A stretch of DNA of 64,000 nucleotides, taken from the NCBI GenBank assembly GCA_016800925.1, contig JABCPU010000094.1:124001-188000 (forward strand), written 5' to 3'. The notes beneath the pieces were generated by a model that saw only the letters and a list, made by a program, of their open reading frames with translations, did no database searches and had not been told where the DNA came from. A program made the translations under genes and the position numbers. The stretch is from Suillus spraguei. Its lineage: Eukaryota > Basidiomycota > Agaricomycetes > Boletales > Suillaceae. Within the stretch, counting starts at the first letter, position 1, and each line of letters starts with the position of its first letter. Of this stretch, positions 23,426 to 34,734 are shown in pieces.

Positions 23426-23484
23426 AGGGTCCACCAATAAGCTAGTAGGGAGGGTCCACCAATGAGCCAGGGAGGGTCCACCAA
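23426..23484. repeat. Three tandem ~23-bp units
   Basis: 'gagggtccaccaa(t/c)' followed by 'aagcta' or 'gagcca' occurs three times in a row. Confidence 0.75.
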
Positions 23485-23492
23485 CGAGCCAG

Positions 23493-23719
23493 CATCAGCA
23501 AACTATTGATTTCACGACAATTCCCACACTTTCAACAACTTCACACAAGACATCACATGCCCTCACAAGTCTCACAGACAACACAAACAAATGACTACAA
23601 GTCTGCCACAAGCAGACAGTAGCACAAGCGGACAAATAGCACACAAGCATACAAATGACATAAACTGTTACACACTGTAACATGCAAAAGGATATAGTAC
23701 TAGTATATACTACTAGCAG
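23493..23719. repeat. Direct repeat, copy 2, interrupted by a solo LTR
   Basis: Partner of 22492-22740. Homology appears to resume right after the LTR at 24184, so the LTR landed inside this copy. Confidence 0.65.
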
Positions 23720-24183
23720 TGTTACAATCATATGTACCCTATTCAATTTCCTTTGTTCTATTTCTTGTTCAGTTTAGCATACATATACGCTAAACCTCTG
23801 ACTCATGACTTATATGTTTCAACATGTCTGTATTACATAATGCCTTCCTTATTAGGATACACAGTTACATTCCCACGGTTACATGGTCTGTGCGTACATA
23901 TGGCTCTATTTAAGCATAGTGTATTACACTTGTATTTCCCCACTTTAATCTTACTGGGTTTTACCTGGAATATCCCTCACTATGGACCTCCAATCCTTAG
24001 TCATCTGAATCATCTCTAGGTATAAGCACTCCTTAGTCTTAGTCTTGTACTCAGAACCTTTGATTGTCTAAGGAACACATTCCTTAGTCAATTACCTTGT
24101 TCTCTTGTGAATGTTGTAGAACTTCCCAGCAATCAACAAGTGTCTTTTCACTGTTGTTGGTGACACCACCCCAGTTTGTAACA
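23720..24183 (+). mobile_element. Solo LTR, family TGTTAC...GTAACA (464 bp)
   Basis: Starts TGTTACAATC and ends GTTTGTAACA, the TG...CA ends of an LTR. It is flanked by a perfect 5-bp target duplication, agcag (23715-23719 and 24184-24188). The reverse complement of 45405-45881 matches it over its whole length. No internal region follows, so it arose by LTR-LTR recombination. Confidence 0.92.
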
Positions 24184-24300
24184 AGCAGTGATTTATATAT
24201 GCAGTGAGAGAACTGACTACTTACTAGTATACTGTATGGCCTGATAGATTATTAATTGAGAACAGTAGTAGTAACTATGAAAGAAAAATGCACTTACTGC

Positions 24301-24775
24301 TGTCACGAATTCCAAATACAAATCATTACTCTTTCCTCAATTTCCCTAAAGCGTCTAAACCCAGCGCTAAGACAAACAAAACTCCACTTGAAATCCCTAT
24401 AACCGCTTCTATAACCGAACTTCCTGATGAAGATGAAGAGATCTTTTATGATGCTATCGGATAAGATAAGATAAGATAGTGTCACGTGATCTTAGAACCT
24501 TCTAGAATATGATGTCATAACAATGTCACAATCATCACATCGTACGATTCTCATTTCTATTTTATGATTGGCTAGTAGTTTCAAACTCAGTTTATATCTC
24601 AGTTTCAATATGTGTATATAGTTAGCTAGTTTCGCTGTAGTAGTTCTTTAGTTCAAACCTCTTGTATCTACACTGTAGCAATCCAAGACGTCCTTGCTCC
24701 TCTCTTTCTCTGTGATAACCTTAGTTTGAGTCCTAGTCTCTGCCCTAGCGTTAATTCGTTTTGTGGGTTGTGACA
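24301..24775 (+). repeat. 5' LTR of the Gypsy element
   Basis: TGTCACGAAT...GGTTGTGACA. Contains 'gataagataagataagata' and pairs with 29250-29724. Confidence 0.95.
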
Positions 24776-25545
24776 TTAGGTTTGAACTTTAGGGGACTCC
24801 GACTCGCATACCGCTGCATACTTTTCTTTTGGATTCCTCTTCAACGATAGTACCGTTGTAGACGACTCTCAAAAGTCTCTTATCATCTTCTGTACGCGTC
24901 TGTAAAGGCACTGCACTTGCAGGCTAGTACAAAACGTTTTGTCTTGCCCGACCCTAAAAAGTCGCGATCTTTCTTCTCCCCTTTGCTCATTTGAGCGCAT
25001 TTCTACCAATAGTCTTTTGTAGTTAGTAGACCTCTACCAGGCCCAGCCTTACATTGCTGCTGCTAGTAGACGGTGGACGAGCAACATTAGGTGTTCGATC
25101 CGTGACCTCAGTGCTGGCCCAAGACCCTGCCTGCTGAGCTCTACGATAGTTTCCTTTTACGATAGTTTTCTCTTCATACGATAGAAGGTCTAGTCTTCTT
25201 CGAAGTATTTAGTGGAATTGCCTCGTTGTTCAAGATAGACTGGTCGCTTGTAAGCTTCGGCTGGAAGAGCACCGTGTCCCTCGAGTTTTTCCCACTTGGA
25301 AGATCACAAAAACCTTTACTATAGTTTTCTTAGTTAGTAAATAGGGAAGCGCCTAGTTGGGTTGATTAAAGAACCCTTTAGGACCTGAGTACGTGGTAGA
25401 TCCGATCAGATATCGGGGACCGCTCAGTTTTCCATTTACATACTTCTTTTCCCATCTCCTTTCACCATCTTTCCTTTCGGGTTGACCGTTACGACTAGTC
25501 AACCACAGACATCAGTAAATCGGGTTCCAGAAAACAACTGGTACT

Positions 25546-26583
25546 ATGTCTGCTCCCGCCACTACCATTCACAATGAACAAGCCTTGGCTGAGTACATCG
25601 CAAATGCCATCAATGTTGCGATTGCTCCAGTCCAAGAGCAAGTTCAAAGGCTCAGGAATATGAACGATGTCTTACAAGACCAGAATGAAAAACTCCATGA
25701 AGAACTTCGTCAATATAGGGAAAGAATTGATGAACTGGAAGCAAAACCAACATCAACAGGAGGAACTCCCAAAATTGCGAAGCCAACAGAGTTCACTGGA
25801 GGAAAAGACTCCATCGATGTCGAAACATTCCTGGCACAAGTATCCCTTTACCTCACACAATATCCCAATGCAACGCAACAACAACATCTCAGCTTAATGT
25901 TGTCTTATCTTAAAGGAAATGCCGGGAAATGGGCAGAACCTTACGTTAAGAAACAAGCTGCAGGAGAATTGGACTTCAATGAATTCTTAGAGGAGTTCTC
26001 ACGCATGTTTAAAGATGAGAACAAAGAAGCGAAGGCCATCAGAGAATTAGAGACCCTTAGGCAAGGATCTAATTCTGTTCCAGAATACGTTGCATCTTTC
26101 AAACAAAAGTCAGTATTCACAAACTTCTCCGACTACGACCTCCGCCTTAAACTCCGATCTGGTCTACAAACCCGGATCAAAGAACAACTCACTCATGTTG
26201 CGCTCAAAGATAAGAATACTCTCAACAAACTGATTGAAAGAGCAGTAGAAATTGGGCAAAACTTTGAAGAGTTGGACGCAGAGAAGAAGCGAAACACCTG
26301 GTGGACTCCCAAGTCTAACAGTGGAGTTCCTTCTTCATCAAGGGCTGGACCCAGTAACAGTGACGCTATGGATGTTGACTCCGGAAGGCAAAAGACTGCC
26401 CCCAAACCGCAAGGAAAGCCTGGTGCTTTCAAATGTTACAGATGCGGTGGAGAAGGCCATATGGCTAGGAACTGTAAAGAAGCGCCGAAACCAGCGCAAG
26501 TGAAGGCATCGTCTGCCGAAGAAGAAACCGCGCCTAAATGGTTCAAGGACTGGTTATCCTCCAAAGAAGGCAAGGGTTTTTAG
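25546..26583 (+). CDS. Gypsy Gag (capsid-nucleocapsid), 345 aa
   Basis: Structural protein of the retrotransposon particle. An N-terminal coiled coil (about residues 25-65, 'LRNMNDVLQDQNEKLHEELR') precedes the capsid region ('VETFLAQVSLYLTQYP', 'FLEEFSRMFKDENKE', 'LRSGLQTRIKEQL'), and one CCHC zinc knuckle sits near residues 297-310 ('CYRCGGEGHMARNC'). The ORF is intact. It overlaps the next frame (from 26538) in the -1 register, consistent with frameshift expression of Pol. Confidence 0.92.
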   Translation: MSAPATTIHNEQALAEYIANAINVAIAPVQEQVQRLRNMNDVLQDQNEKLHEELRQYRERIDELEAKPTSTGGTPKIAKPTEFTGGKDSIDVETFLAQVSLYLTQYPNATQQQHLSLMLSYLKGNAGKWAEPYVKKQAAGELDFNEFLEEFSRMFKDENKEAKAIRELETLRQGSNSVPEYVASFKQKSVFTNFSDYDLRLKLRSGLQTRIKEQLTHVALKDKNTLNKLIERAVEIGQNFEELDAEKKRNTWWTPKSNSGVPSSSRAGPSNSDAMDVDSGRQKTAPKPQGKPGAFKCYRCGGEGHMARNCKEAPKPAQVKASSAEEETAPKWFKDWLSSKEGKGF

Positions 26584-27092
26584 AAGGGTTGAAGTCAGAG
26601 TCTGCAGACCTAGACCCGAACAATCGATTCTCTATTCTTTCTAGTTTTTCAGATGTAATGGAAGTATATATACAATCCAAATCAGAGCATTTTTATATTC
26701 CGATTACACTGAAAGGAAAGAACAGACAAGCAGACGTAAAAGCACTTGTGGACTGTGGTGCATCAACATTATTTATAAGTGAAAGATTTGTGAAGAACAA
26801 TGATGTCCGGTGTCGTAAATTATTGCGTCCCATACCAGTCAAGAACATTGATGGTTCCTTAAATGCCGCTGGAGCTATGACAAGATTCGCTGAAATAGGA
26901 TTAAAGATTGGAGATCATGAAGAAGACAAAGCAGCCTTCATGGTTACAGATCTAGGAAGCGATGATGTTATTATCGGTATAGATTGGCTAAGGTATCATA
27001 ATCCGGAGATTGATTGGAACGCAGGACGATTTGCTCTTACACGATGCCCAATTAAGTGTGAGACTAAAAAAGAAAAAAGACAAAAAAAATAG
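26538..27092 (+). CDS. Gypsy retropepsin-like protease part of Pol
   Basis: Open in the -1 frame relative to Gag. 'ALVDCGASTLFISERFV' holds the catalytic D-x-G-A of a retropepsin, and 'DDVIIGIDWLRYHNPEIDW' is the usual second conserved block. The frame then breaks; a charged linker in another frame (27010-27318) continues toward where RT should be. Confidence 0.85.
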   Translation: MVQGLVILQRRQGFLEGLKSESADLDPNNRFSILSSFSDVMEVYIQSKSEHFYIPITLKGKNRQADVKALVDCGASTLFISERFVKNNDVRCRKLLRPIPVKNIDGSLNAAGAMTRFAEIGLKIGDHEEDKAAFMVTDLGSDDVIIGIDWLRYHNPEIDWNAGRFALTRCPIKCETKKEKRQKK

Positions 27093-27310
27093 AGAAAAAC
27101 GAAAAACCCAAAAACAGGGTGACTTGCCAGATCTGATTCCCACGGAAGAGGAAGATGATGACGAAGGCATGGCGAAGAAGAGGGCGATGGTTGAGGAAAT
27201 AGAAGATGAAGATGGTCCAAAGAATGAATGGATTAGATATAAAGCTTCTATCGCCACAGAACAAAAGGTAGCAGAGGAAGCTACTAAGAAGCCTGTATTA
27301 TTCAAAGTCA

Positions 27311-27679
27311 ATGAATGATGCAGAACGAAATTACGACATTCATGACAAAGAATTATTAGCAATCATTCGAGCGTTAGAAGAGTGGAGGCACTATGTGCAG
27401 GGAGCACCTCATCCTGTGGAAATATGGACCGATCATAAAAATCTCGAGTATTTCATGACGAGTCAAAAATTGACACGAAGGCAAGCCAGATGGAGTCTGT
27501 TCCTGGCAGAGTATGAATTTACACTCCAACATAAACCTGGTGTAGTCAATGATAAGGCTGATCGTCTGTCTCGGAGATCAGACCACAGAGGAGGGGTAGA
27601 AAACGACAATTCTGATCGCATTTTGCTCAAACCGGAATTTTTCAAAATCAATGCTGCTAAAGAGGCCAAGTTCTTATAG
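27311..27679 (+). pseudogene. Gypsy RNase H fragment; RT deleted upstream
   Basis: 'MNDAERNYDIHDKELLAII', 'ALEEWRHYVQGA', 'VEIWTDHKNLEYF' and 'RWSLFLAEYEF' are the RNase H end of Gypsy RT-RNase H. Only ~220 bp separate it from the protease, so the RT palm with YxDD is gone. The deletion joint lies near 27290-27312, where 'YSKSMNDAE' reads from mid-codon. Confidence 0.9.
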
Positions 27680-27738
27680 AAGGAGAAAAATCTCTTCTTA
27701 AAAAGATCAGACAAAGTACAGAACGAGAGCCTGAAGTA

Positions 27739-29230
27739 ATGAAAGCGTTAGAAACGTTAAAAGCAGCACCGGTGCAATTGCGTAGAGGAGTCGAAGAATG
27801 GAATGTTGAAGATGGATTGGTGTTATTCCGAGGATTGGTCTATGTTCCAAATGATAAAGAAATCCGCCGAGAGATTCTAGAGTTATTCCATGACTCACCA
27901 CCGGCTGGACATCCTGGACGTGCCAAAACCATAGAATTGATTTCCAGAAACTATTGGTGGCCAATGATGACAAAAAGTGTTCACGACTATGTAGATGGTT
28001 GCGATCGTTGCAGACAAACAAAGGTCTATCCTAGTAAACCAACGGGACCTTTACAGCCAAATGAAGTTCCAGAAGGACCTTGGCAAACGATTACATGTGA
28101 CCTGATTGTGGACCTACCAAAGAGTGAAGGGTGTGATAGCATTTTTGTTGTCGTTGATCGATTTACAAAACAAGCACACTTCATTCCCACCAATAAAGAA
28201 GTAGACTCGAAGGAAATTGCCGAGCTATTTTGAAAAATGTATGGAAACATCATGGAACACCAAAGAAAGTGATTTCAGATAGAGGAACACAGTTCGTATC
28301 GAAATTCATGGGACAAATGTCAAAAAGATTAGGCACAAAATGGTCTGCTTCGACCGCCTATCATCCCCATACGGACGGACAAACAGAACGCGTAAATCAA
28401 GAAGTTGAACAATATTTACGCCTGTTTACCTCTTATAGACAAAATGATTGGGTATCTTGGTTGCCGATTGCAGAATTCTCGCATAATAACGCAGTCACAG
28501 TCACCGGCCATAGTCCTTTCAAAGTTCTATATGGATATAATCCAGAATTCACGATATCTCCTAATTCCAACTCCCGTATTCCTGTTGCCGATGAAAGAGT
28601 GGATCAAATGAAAGAAGCAAGAGATGATGCGGAAAATACTTTGAAACTAGTCAATGAACGAATGAAACGGTTCTATGACAAAGGAGTAAAAGATGCACCA
28701 CAGTATAAAAAGGGAGACAAAGTCTGGCTAGACGCGAAAAACATTAAACAACGTCGTCCAAGTCAAAAACTGTCAGATCGTCGTCTTGGGCCCTTTGAAA
28801 TACTAGAGAAGATTGGCGAGGTGAACTACAAATTGAAATTACCGACAAATTATCAGATCCATCCGGTTTTTCACGTTCAATTACTCACTCCATACTATGC
28901 ATCTCAAATGATCCCTCATTCTCAACCCACCCGACCACCTCCTGACATAGTTGACGATCAGGAAGAATTTGTTGTAGAAGAAGTATTAGATAGCCGACTA
29001 TTCCGAGGAAAGCTGCAATACCGAGTAAAATGGGAAGGATATCCGATAGAAGATCGACATGGGAACCAGAAGAAAACGTAAAGAATTCCCCGATTCTTAT
29101 AGCAGAATTTCATAAAAAGAATCCCACGGCGGCTAAAACCAAAAAAATTCAAGGTTCTATACTTAATTCGGAAGATTTCAAGAAATGGAGAACACGTAAC
29201 ATCAGACCTTCATACATTCGCGATGACGCT
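27739..29230 (+). pseudogene. Gypsy integrase and chromodomain, frameshifted
   Basis: An HHCC zinc-binding start ('PPAGHPGRAKTIELI', 'C-x2-C' in 'GCDRCRQTK') and a DDE core ('TCDLIVDLP', 'SDRGTQFVSKF', 'HPHTDGQTERVNQEVE') are present. The frame breaks at 28230, where one T is missing between 'ELF' and 'KNVWKHHGTP'. The 3' part ends with a chromodomain ('EEVLDSRLFRGKLQYRVKWE') that breaks again near 29050 before 'STWEPEEN'. Chromodomains of this type direct integration to H3K9-methylated chromatin in known elements. Confidence 0.9.
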
Positions 29231-29249
29231 CATCCTAGAGAGGGGGTAA

Positions 29250-29724
29250 TGTCACAAATTCCAAATACAAATCATTACTCTTTCCTCATTTCCCTAAAGC
29301 GTCTAAACCCAGCGCTAAGACAAACACAAACTCCATTGAAATCCCTATAACCGCTTCTATAACCGAACTTCCTGATGAAGACGAAGAGATCTTTTATGAT
29401 GCTATCGGATAAGATAAGATAAGATAGTGTCACGTGATCTTAGAACCTTCTAGAATATGATGTCATAACAATGTCACAATCATCACATCATACGATTCTC
29501 ATTTCTATTTTATGATTGGCTAGTAGTTTCAAACTCAGTTTATATCTCAGTTTCAATATGTGTATATAGTTAGCTAGTTTCGCTGTAGTAGTTCTTTAGT
29601 TCAAACCTCTTGTATCTACACTTGTAGCAATCCAAGACGTCCTTGCTCTTCTCTTCCTCTGTGATAACCTTAGTTTGAGTCCTAGTCTCTGCCCTAGCGT
29701 TAATTCGTTTTGTGGGTTGTGACA
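29250..29724 (+). repeat. 3' LTR of the Gypsy element
   Basis: TGTCACAAAT...GGTTGTGACA, pair of 24301-24775 with a small number of substitutions and indels. Confidence 0.95.
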
Positions 29725-31261
29725 TCCGGACACTCTTCCTCACCTCCGAAGTCGGCCAAGAAGGGTCGCAAGCGGGTCAAGGCAACTCGCCATGTCAAGC
29801 AGAATGTGCTTGTGGAGTCGGAAGATGATGAAGACACAATTGTTCAGGTATGTCGTCCAGCTCATTGTTTTCATTCTCTCAATTTTCTGTAGCCTATTTC
29901 GAGTGGAGTGCCGGCGCTCAACGTTCCCCGGCCTTCCACAATTGGTGTAGGGACGCCTCATTCCCCTCGTTCACCACATTCCCCAAAGAAGCAATTGTTT
30001 GGTCCTGCTTCAGTAAGTAATATTTAGTTGTCCGGCACTTGGAAAAATGCTTATATATCATCAGCTCATTGCCGGCAGTCCACCCAAGGTGTTGGTGAGT
30101 CATCATTCTTTGTCCGGACCTCCCCCTATGCTTACCCATTGTCAGGCCACCTCCGGCAGTCGTCCGGAGGTTATCGAGACCCCCCAGGCAATGTCCAGCA
30201 CTCCGGCTGAGGAACCTGCAGTCATGGATACAGGTGATATTCTCATTCCTGGCCCAGTGAGTACACTAATGAATTCCAATGAGTCCATCAACTAATGGAA
30301 CCCACAGAACAACCCCTGCCATTATTGCACCCAGGAGAAGTGGCCCTGCGCCACTCGGTTGGACAGGAGGACCCGTGCCCCATGTTTGTCGTGCGTCCGC
30401 TGCGCCACCAAGAAGATCAAATGTGTCCCAGCATCCATGGGATCCCTGCCAAAACGTATTCGAGGGAAGTCTACCACCAGCAGGCTCGCTCCAGGACACC
30501 TTCCAGAGCTCCCTCCAATGTGCCGGCTGCCTCGCAGTCCGAAGCCCGAACTCGCAGTCAATCTCGTGGCCCCTCCGGCACTCCAGCTGTCCCTGCTGTG
30601 ACCACACCCAAGGCACAGTCCCGTGGGCGCAGCAAGACAATCACTGCCCCCAAGACACCTGCACCTGCATCAGCTTGTGAGTCACCCCAATTGTCTATGA
30701 CCATCTGACCTTATCTTTCACTTAGCTATTCCGTCTTCAAGCGCCGCAGTGCCTCGTCCGGCACTCGATGTGCCCATGCCGGATCTCCATTCCATGGCAA
30801 TTGCGATTCGGGATGGTGCCGCTCGAATTGCTCTTCTTGAGGCTCGTGTGGCAGAGCAGGATGGTAAGATTGATACCCTGCAACGCCTCCATGAGGGCCT
30901 TCGTCGCAAAGTCATGGACTGGCACCCTTCATTTCCACTTCCTGACTCTCCTGTCAATGCAACCTTTTTGCTTGATCAATCTGTCCCCCTGTCCATCTCA
31001 CCCCTCCCATCTGCACTTGCTCCCCTCATTGACTTGGATATGGCAGGGATGGAGCCTCCGTCTCCGAAAGTCCAGCCTGCATCTATCATTGAGGGTCTTA
31101 TATTTGAGCTCAGACAGATTCAGCCTGAGGGTCCACAAACGTCCGGCAAAATTGTGGACCCAGATGATCTGGGCAACCTTGTCCCAGAATATGATTCTGA
31201 TGATATGGATGTTGAGGTGAAGGTTGAACCCTCTGCTGATGAGGGTGAAATGGCTACATAA
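29725..31261 (+). pseudogene. 3' part of a cysteine-cluster / coiled-coil protein gene
   Basis: Begins directly at the Gypsy LTR, so its 5' end is lost. Exons: 29725-29847, 29893-30012, pieces near 30068-30255, 30308-30670 and from ~30726 to the stop at 31259. The fourth holds a double cysteine cluster, 'PCHYCTQEKWPC...' and 'PCLSCVRCATKKIKC' (C-x2-C-x6-C type repeats), similar to Zn-binding clusters in many basidiomycete proteins. It is followed by Ser/Arg/Pro-rich sequence in a shifted frame (a one-base break near 30480). The last exon has a coiled coil ('IALLEARVAEQDGKIDTLQR') and an acidic tail ('YDSDDMDVEVKVEPSADEGE'). The same tail coding sequence recurs twice at 37980-39010, so this gene belongs to a repeated family. 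Function unknown. Confidence 0.6.
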
Positions 31262-31439
31262 TTGTATGTTCATAGATGTATATACAATGTTTGAATGAAT
31301 GTCAGTGCTGGATGCCAAGTCCGGAAATCCAGAACTGGATACTGGAGATTCACAATGGATATTTGGGAATTCCGGATATCCGGCTACCTGAAACACAACA
31401 CACAATTTAAAGAATTTGAAACATCTGTCGAGTTACCTT
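31262..31439. repeat. Gene-tail repeat, inverted copy at ~43930-44100
   Basis: Blocks such as 'ctggatactggagattca' and 'cctgaaacacaacacacaa' occur in reverse complement near 43980-44060. This marks the outer arms of the large inverted repeat cluster. Confidence 0.7.
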
Positions 31440-32329
31440 GTGCCGGGTGCCGGGTCACATTGTGAAACATATCATTCCATATATCTTAAGTGCCGAACCC
31501 CAAACTCCAGGACCCTGGACTTGGGACTCATCAACATGTGAAAGATATCGATCCACATATTTGATGTGCTGAACCCTGAACTCCGGCACCCGGGAGTTAG
31601 AACAATACAAAGATATTGATTGACACATGTTGAGTGCCGAACCCCGAACTCCGGCACCCGGCACTCAGGACTCAGGCCTTGGAACTTATAACAATGTGAA
31701 AGATGTTGATGCACATATTCTATCACCGAACCCCGAACCCAGGCACCTGGGAGTTAGAAATATGTGAGGCAATACAAAGATATTGATTTACACGTGTGGA
31801 GTGCCGAACCCCAAACTCCGGCACCCGGCAGTTGGGAATCTGGACTCGGGACTCATAACCATGTGAAAGATATTGATCCACATATTTAACCACCCAACCC
31901 CGAACCCCGGCACCCGGGAGTGAGAACAATGTGAGGCAATACAAAGATATTGATGTACACCTGTTGAATGCCGAACCCTGAACTCCGGCACCCAGCACTC
32001 GGGACTCGGGACTTGGTACTCATAACAATGAGAAAGATATTGATCCACATATTTTAACACCGAACCCCGAACCCTGCCACCCGTGAGTTAGAACCATGTG
32101 AGGCAATACAAAGATATTGATTTACACATGTTGAGTGCTGCACCCTGAGCTCCGGCACCCGGGAGTTAGCACAATGTGAGGCAATACCATGATATTGATT
32201 TACACAAGTTGAGTGCCAAACCCCAAGCTCCAGCACCCGGCACTCGGGGATTGGCACTCAACTTGTGTAAATCAATATCATGGTATTGCCTCACATTGTG
32301 CTAACTGCCAGGTGCTGGAGCTTGGGGTT
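31440..32329. repeat. Satellite A, left block
   Basis: Degenerate tandem units of about 80-100 bp built from 'gaacaatgtgaggcaatac', 'aaagatattgat', 'cacatgttgagtgccgaacc' and GC-rich 'ctccggcacccgg' runs. Same family as 40256-43660. The many short frames read from it are by-products of the repeat. Confidence 0.92.
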
Positions 32330-33129
32330 TGTCATATACCATACATTCAGGTCTAGATCAAACCCAATCCATGGACATCCAGACACCCAACCTACACATA
32401 TCTGATCCACCCATCCAATCCAGTTCACATATCCGATCCACCCATCCACTCCAATCCATATCCATCCATGTCCATATCCGATCTGTGTTCATATCCGATC
32501 CATGTCCATATCCGATCCATGCTCATATCCGAAACAATTCCCGCGCACCTGCGCGTTACTCCTTTTAGGTTAATACCTGTGTCCGGCTTTTGGTTATCTC
32601 TGCACCTCTGGCTTTCGGTTATCTTGACTTCCGTCTTGATAAGATATTTCGTACAAGTCTTATTTCCGAGTTCATAGCCTTGTGTTCCGCAATGCCTCAA
32701 ACATAGCCTCGGACTATCCGTACTTACCCTCCGGCATGCTCCTACAGTATATAAACTTGTAGTACAACTCCTGCAGACCTCAGTCTGATTCATTGTTCCT
32801 ACTTCTGTATATTCCTTTGATGACTCTGTATCCTGTTATCATGTCTATATAACTCTGTCTCCGTTCTTGCACTTGGGCTCCGGCCCTTGTAAGCTTCCAA
32901 CTCAGGCCTATGGGATCACTCCCTAGGCCGGAGCTTTTATCCTATGTCCTATAATCTTTTCGGACTTCATCCATCTCCGTTTATCACCTGTTTCACCTCC
33001 GACTCTACCTTTGGTAGTCTTATACTGTCTGTTTCTATTCTGGACCTTGTCCAGAGTAGTCTATACTATCTCTACACCATATCCGGACCTACTCCTCTCT
33101 AGTAGCCAACACTCCCTCTAAGATCCGCA

Positions 33130-33215
33130 GAGCTATGCTCATCCGATCATCCGATCATCCGCTCCTCCGCTCCTCCGCTCCTCCGCTCCTCCGCTCCTCC
33201 GCTCCTCCGAGCTCC
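33130..33215. repeat. Microsatellite (atcatccg)n / (ctcctccg)n
   Basis: Two or three 'atcatccg' units are followed by about eight 8-bp 'ctcctccg' units. Confidence 0.9.
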
Positions 33216-33469
33216 GGACCTTCGGACCCCTAGTCCTTCGGATCCATCCTATCCTATCCTCTGACATCTATGGATCATCTTTCCCTCCGGAGCTCTGCTC
33301 CTATCCTGCCCTGGACTTTGTCCAGCGGTCCATCCTTCATCCATTCTACTTGGAGCTTGTTCCAGTAGTGTTACCATTACCACATATTACAGTGAACTAT
33401 CTCCGTATTATACGAGTGAGCGGACATGCATAATATCCCGTATGATACGGGCCAGCGGACCATGGGCCC

Positions 33470-33850
33470 ATGGTAGAAATATCCTCGTTCATGACGGATG
33501 GGCCGGGAGGAATATTATTCCCGATGATGGCAGGTGGGCCCATGCAAGGAATATGTAGAGTAGATGAGTGGGCCGATGTACATGAATATCCGGTAGATGG
33601 ATGGGCCGAGGTAGTTAGATATTATGTAGATGGGTGTACCAAGGTAGATGTGTATCAGGTAGACAGGTATGTGAAGGGTACTTGTTATCACATACACGGG
33701 TGGGCCCAGACACATATTAGACGGTTGGGCCGAGAGTGTTATATAAAATATTGTATTAGACGGGTGGGCCGAGGGTGTTGTACAGTATATTATATCAGAC
33801 GGGTGGGCCGAGGGTGGTATAAAATATAGACGGGTGGGCCCATGTGTATG
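33470..33850. repeat. Minisatellite with 'gacgggtgggcc(gag)' core
   Basis: The core recurs roughly every 30-60 bp with variable spacers; the inverted counterpart occupies 44235-44760. Confidence 0.85.
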
Positions 33851-34487
33851 ATAATTGTAGACATGGCGGAGCTGAGGTAGTTGCATATCATCTGACTGGA
33901 CCTTCAGACCTCTGCAGCTAGCTTGCTAACCCTATGCATATCCTAGCCCACCCTGAGCACAGCTCACCCACCACTATGTCCGGACTTTCCCTCCTCTGAC
34001 ATCTGAGACTTCCGATCCTCATCAATGTCCTAAATACTTCCCCTTGGATCCATGGAGCTTCACTTCCCTGGTCCTCCACTCCTACACTCCTCCACTCCTC
34101 CCTTTCCAGACCTCCTATCTCCGGACCTCCGGACCTGTCCTACCCCACCCTTGACATCCTGTGGATCATCTTTCCCCCTGGAGCTTCCCTCCTATCTTGC
34201 CCTGGACTGTGTCTGGCACTCCATCCTCCATTCCATTCTACTTGGGACTTAACCAGTAGTCTTACCTGTATTTCCTGTCCTCCGGAAATAGTTCCTGCAT
34301 GGTTGCCATGATCCTCCAGTAGTCCGTCGGCGACTATTGAGCAGTCTAGCCCTAGAGTTCCTCCGGAGTTCCCCTCTGGACTTCACTGGAACTCCCCCTC
34401 AGACTTCATGCAAAATTAGGGGCACATACTTGTATAAGGGGCACAGTGCACGAGCGGAGGCCAAGCCCTTATGATTTAGTTATGACA

Positions 34488-34734
34488 CTCCAGTGAGACC
34501 CCATGCAAAGCTGGAATATCTGAGTAGCCTCCGGTTTTGCATGGCCATAACAGATTCGAGACAAAAAAGATATCTACCAAAAATGTGTGAATCAAATCTG
34601 TTGATTGCCTGACATTTGTCTGAGTCCTGAGTGCTGAATCCCAAGTGCCGAACCCCGAAATTGTGGACTACTGGGGTTCGGCACTCAGGATTTGGCACTT
34701 GGGACTCAGAAAAATGTGAGGCAATAAAAAGCTG
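34488..34734. repeat. Inverted-repeat arm facing 39095-39180
   Basis: 'gcatggccataac' (about 34537) with 'ccatgcaaagctgg' (about 34500) is found inverted at 39100-39160. The sequence then grades into satellite-like 'cgaaattgtggactac' units that also occur inverted near 40300. Confidence 0.75.

Larger units (their letters stand above)
22260..23719. other. AT-rich non-coding region with direct repeats
   Basis: No gene. It holds two ~240-bp direct repeats 1 kb apart (annotated separately), many short copies of 'gcaactg(g)' / 'ccggtc' words at 22980-23180, and a short tandem array at 23426-23484. Confidence 0.6.
24301..29724 (+). mobile_element. Defective chromodomain Ty3/Gypsy retrotransposon
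   Basis: Two 475-bp LTRs (24301-24775, 29250-29724) bound gag, protease, RNase H, integrase and a chromodomain in Gypsy order. Reverse transcriptase is missing, and there are at least two one-base frame breaks. LTRs differ at only a few positions, so insertion is recent. The flanks (actgc before, tccgg after) do not match, so there is no target-site duplication. A purine tract (agagaggggg) precedes the 3' LTR. 24776-25545 is a non-coding leader. Confidence 0.95.
32330..34487 (-). mobile_element. LTR-like element (family TGTCATA/TGTTAAG), expanded copy
   Basis: The right end read on the minus strand starts TGTCATAACT and continues with 'ggccaagc' and 'gtgcactgtgcccctta' words found at the start of the LTR at 48842. 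The left end ('tgtcatatacc') is the reverse complement of that LTR's 3' end. It is 2.16 kb against 768 bp for the intact relative; the extra length includes two simple arrays (33130-33215, 33470-33850). Flanking pentamers do not match. No coding capacity. Confidence 0.6.

Noticed and set aside
27010..27318. Charged 102-codon ORF between protease and RNase H
   Set aside because: It is the Pol linker in a shifted frame joined to the RT deletion, not a separate protein.
30279..30680. Several overlapping 120-137 codon ORFs on both strands
   Set aside because: GC-rich exon of the cysteine-cluster gene read in wrong frames.
33470..33886. ORFs on both strands rich in 'GWA' or 'GPP' repeats
   Set aside because: By-product of the 'gtgggccgag' minisatellite.
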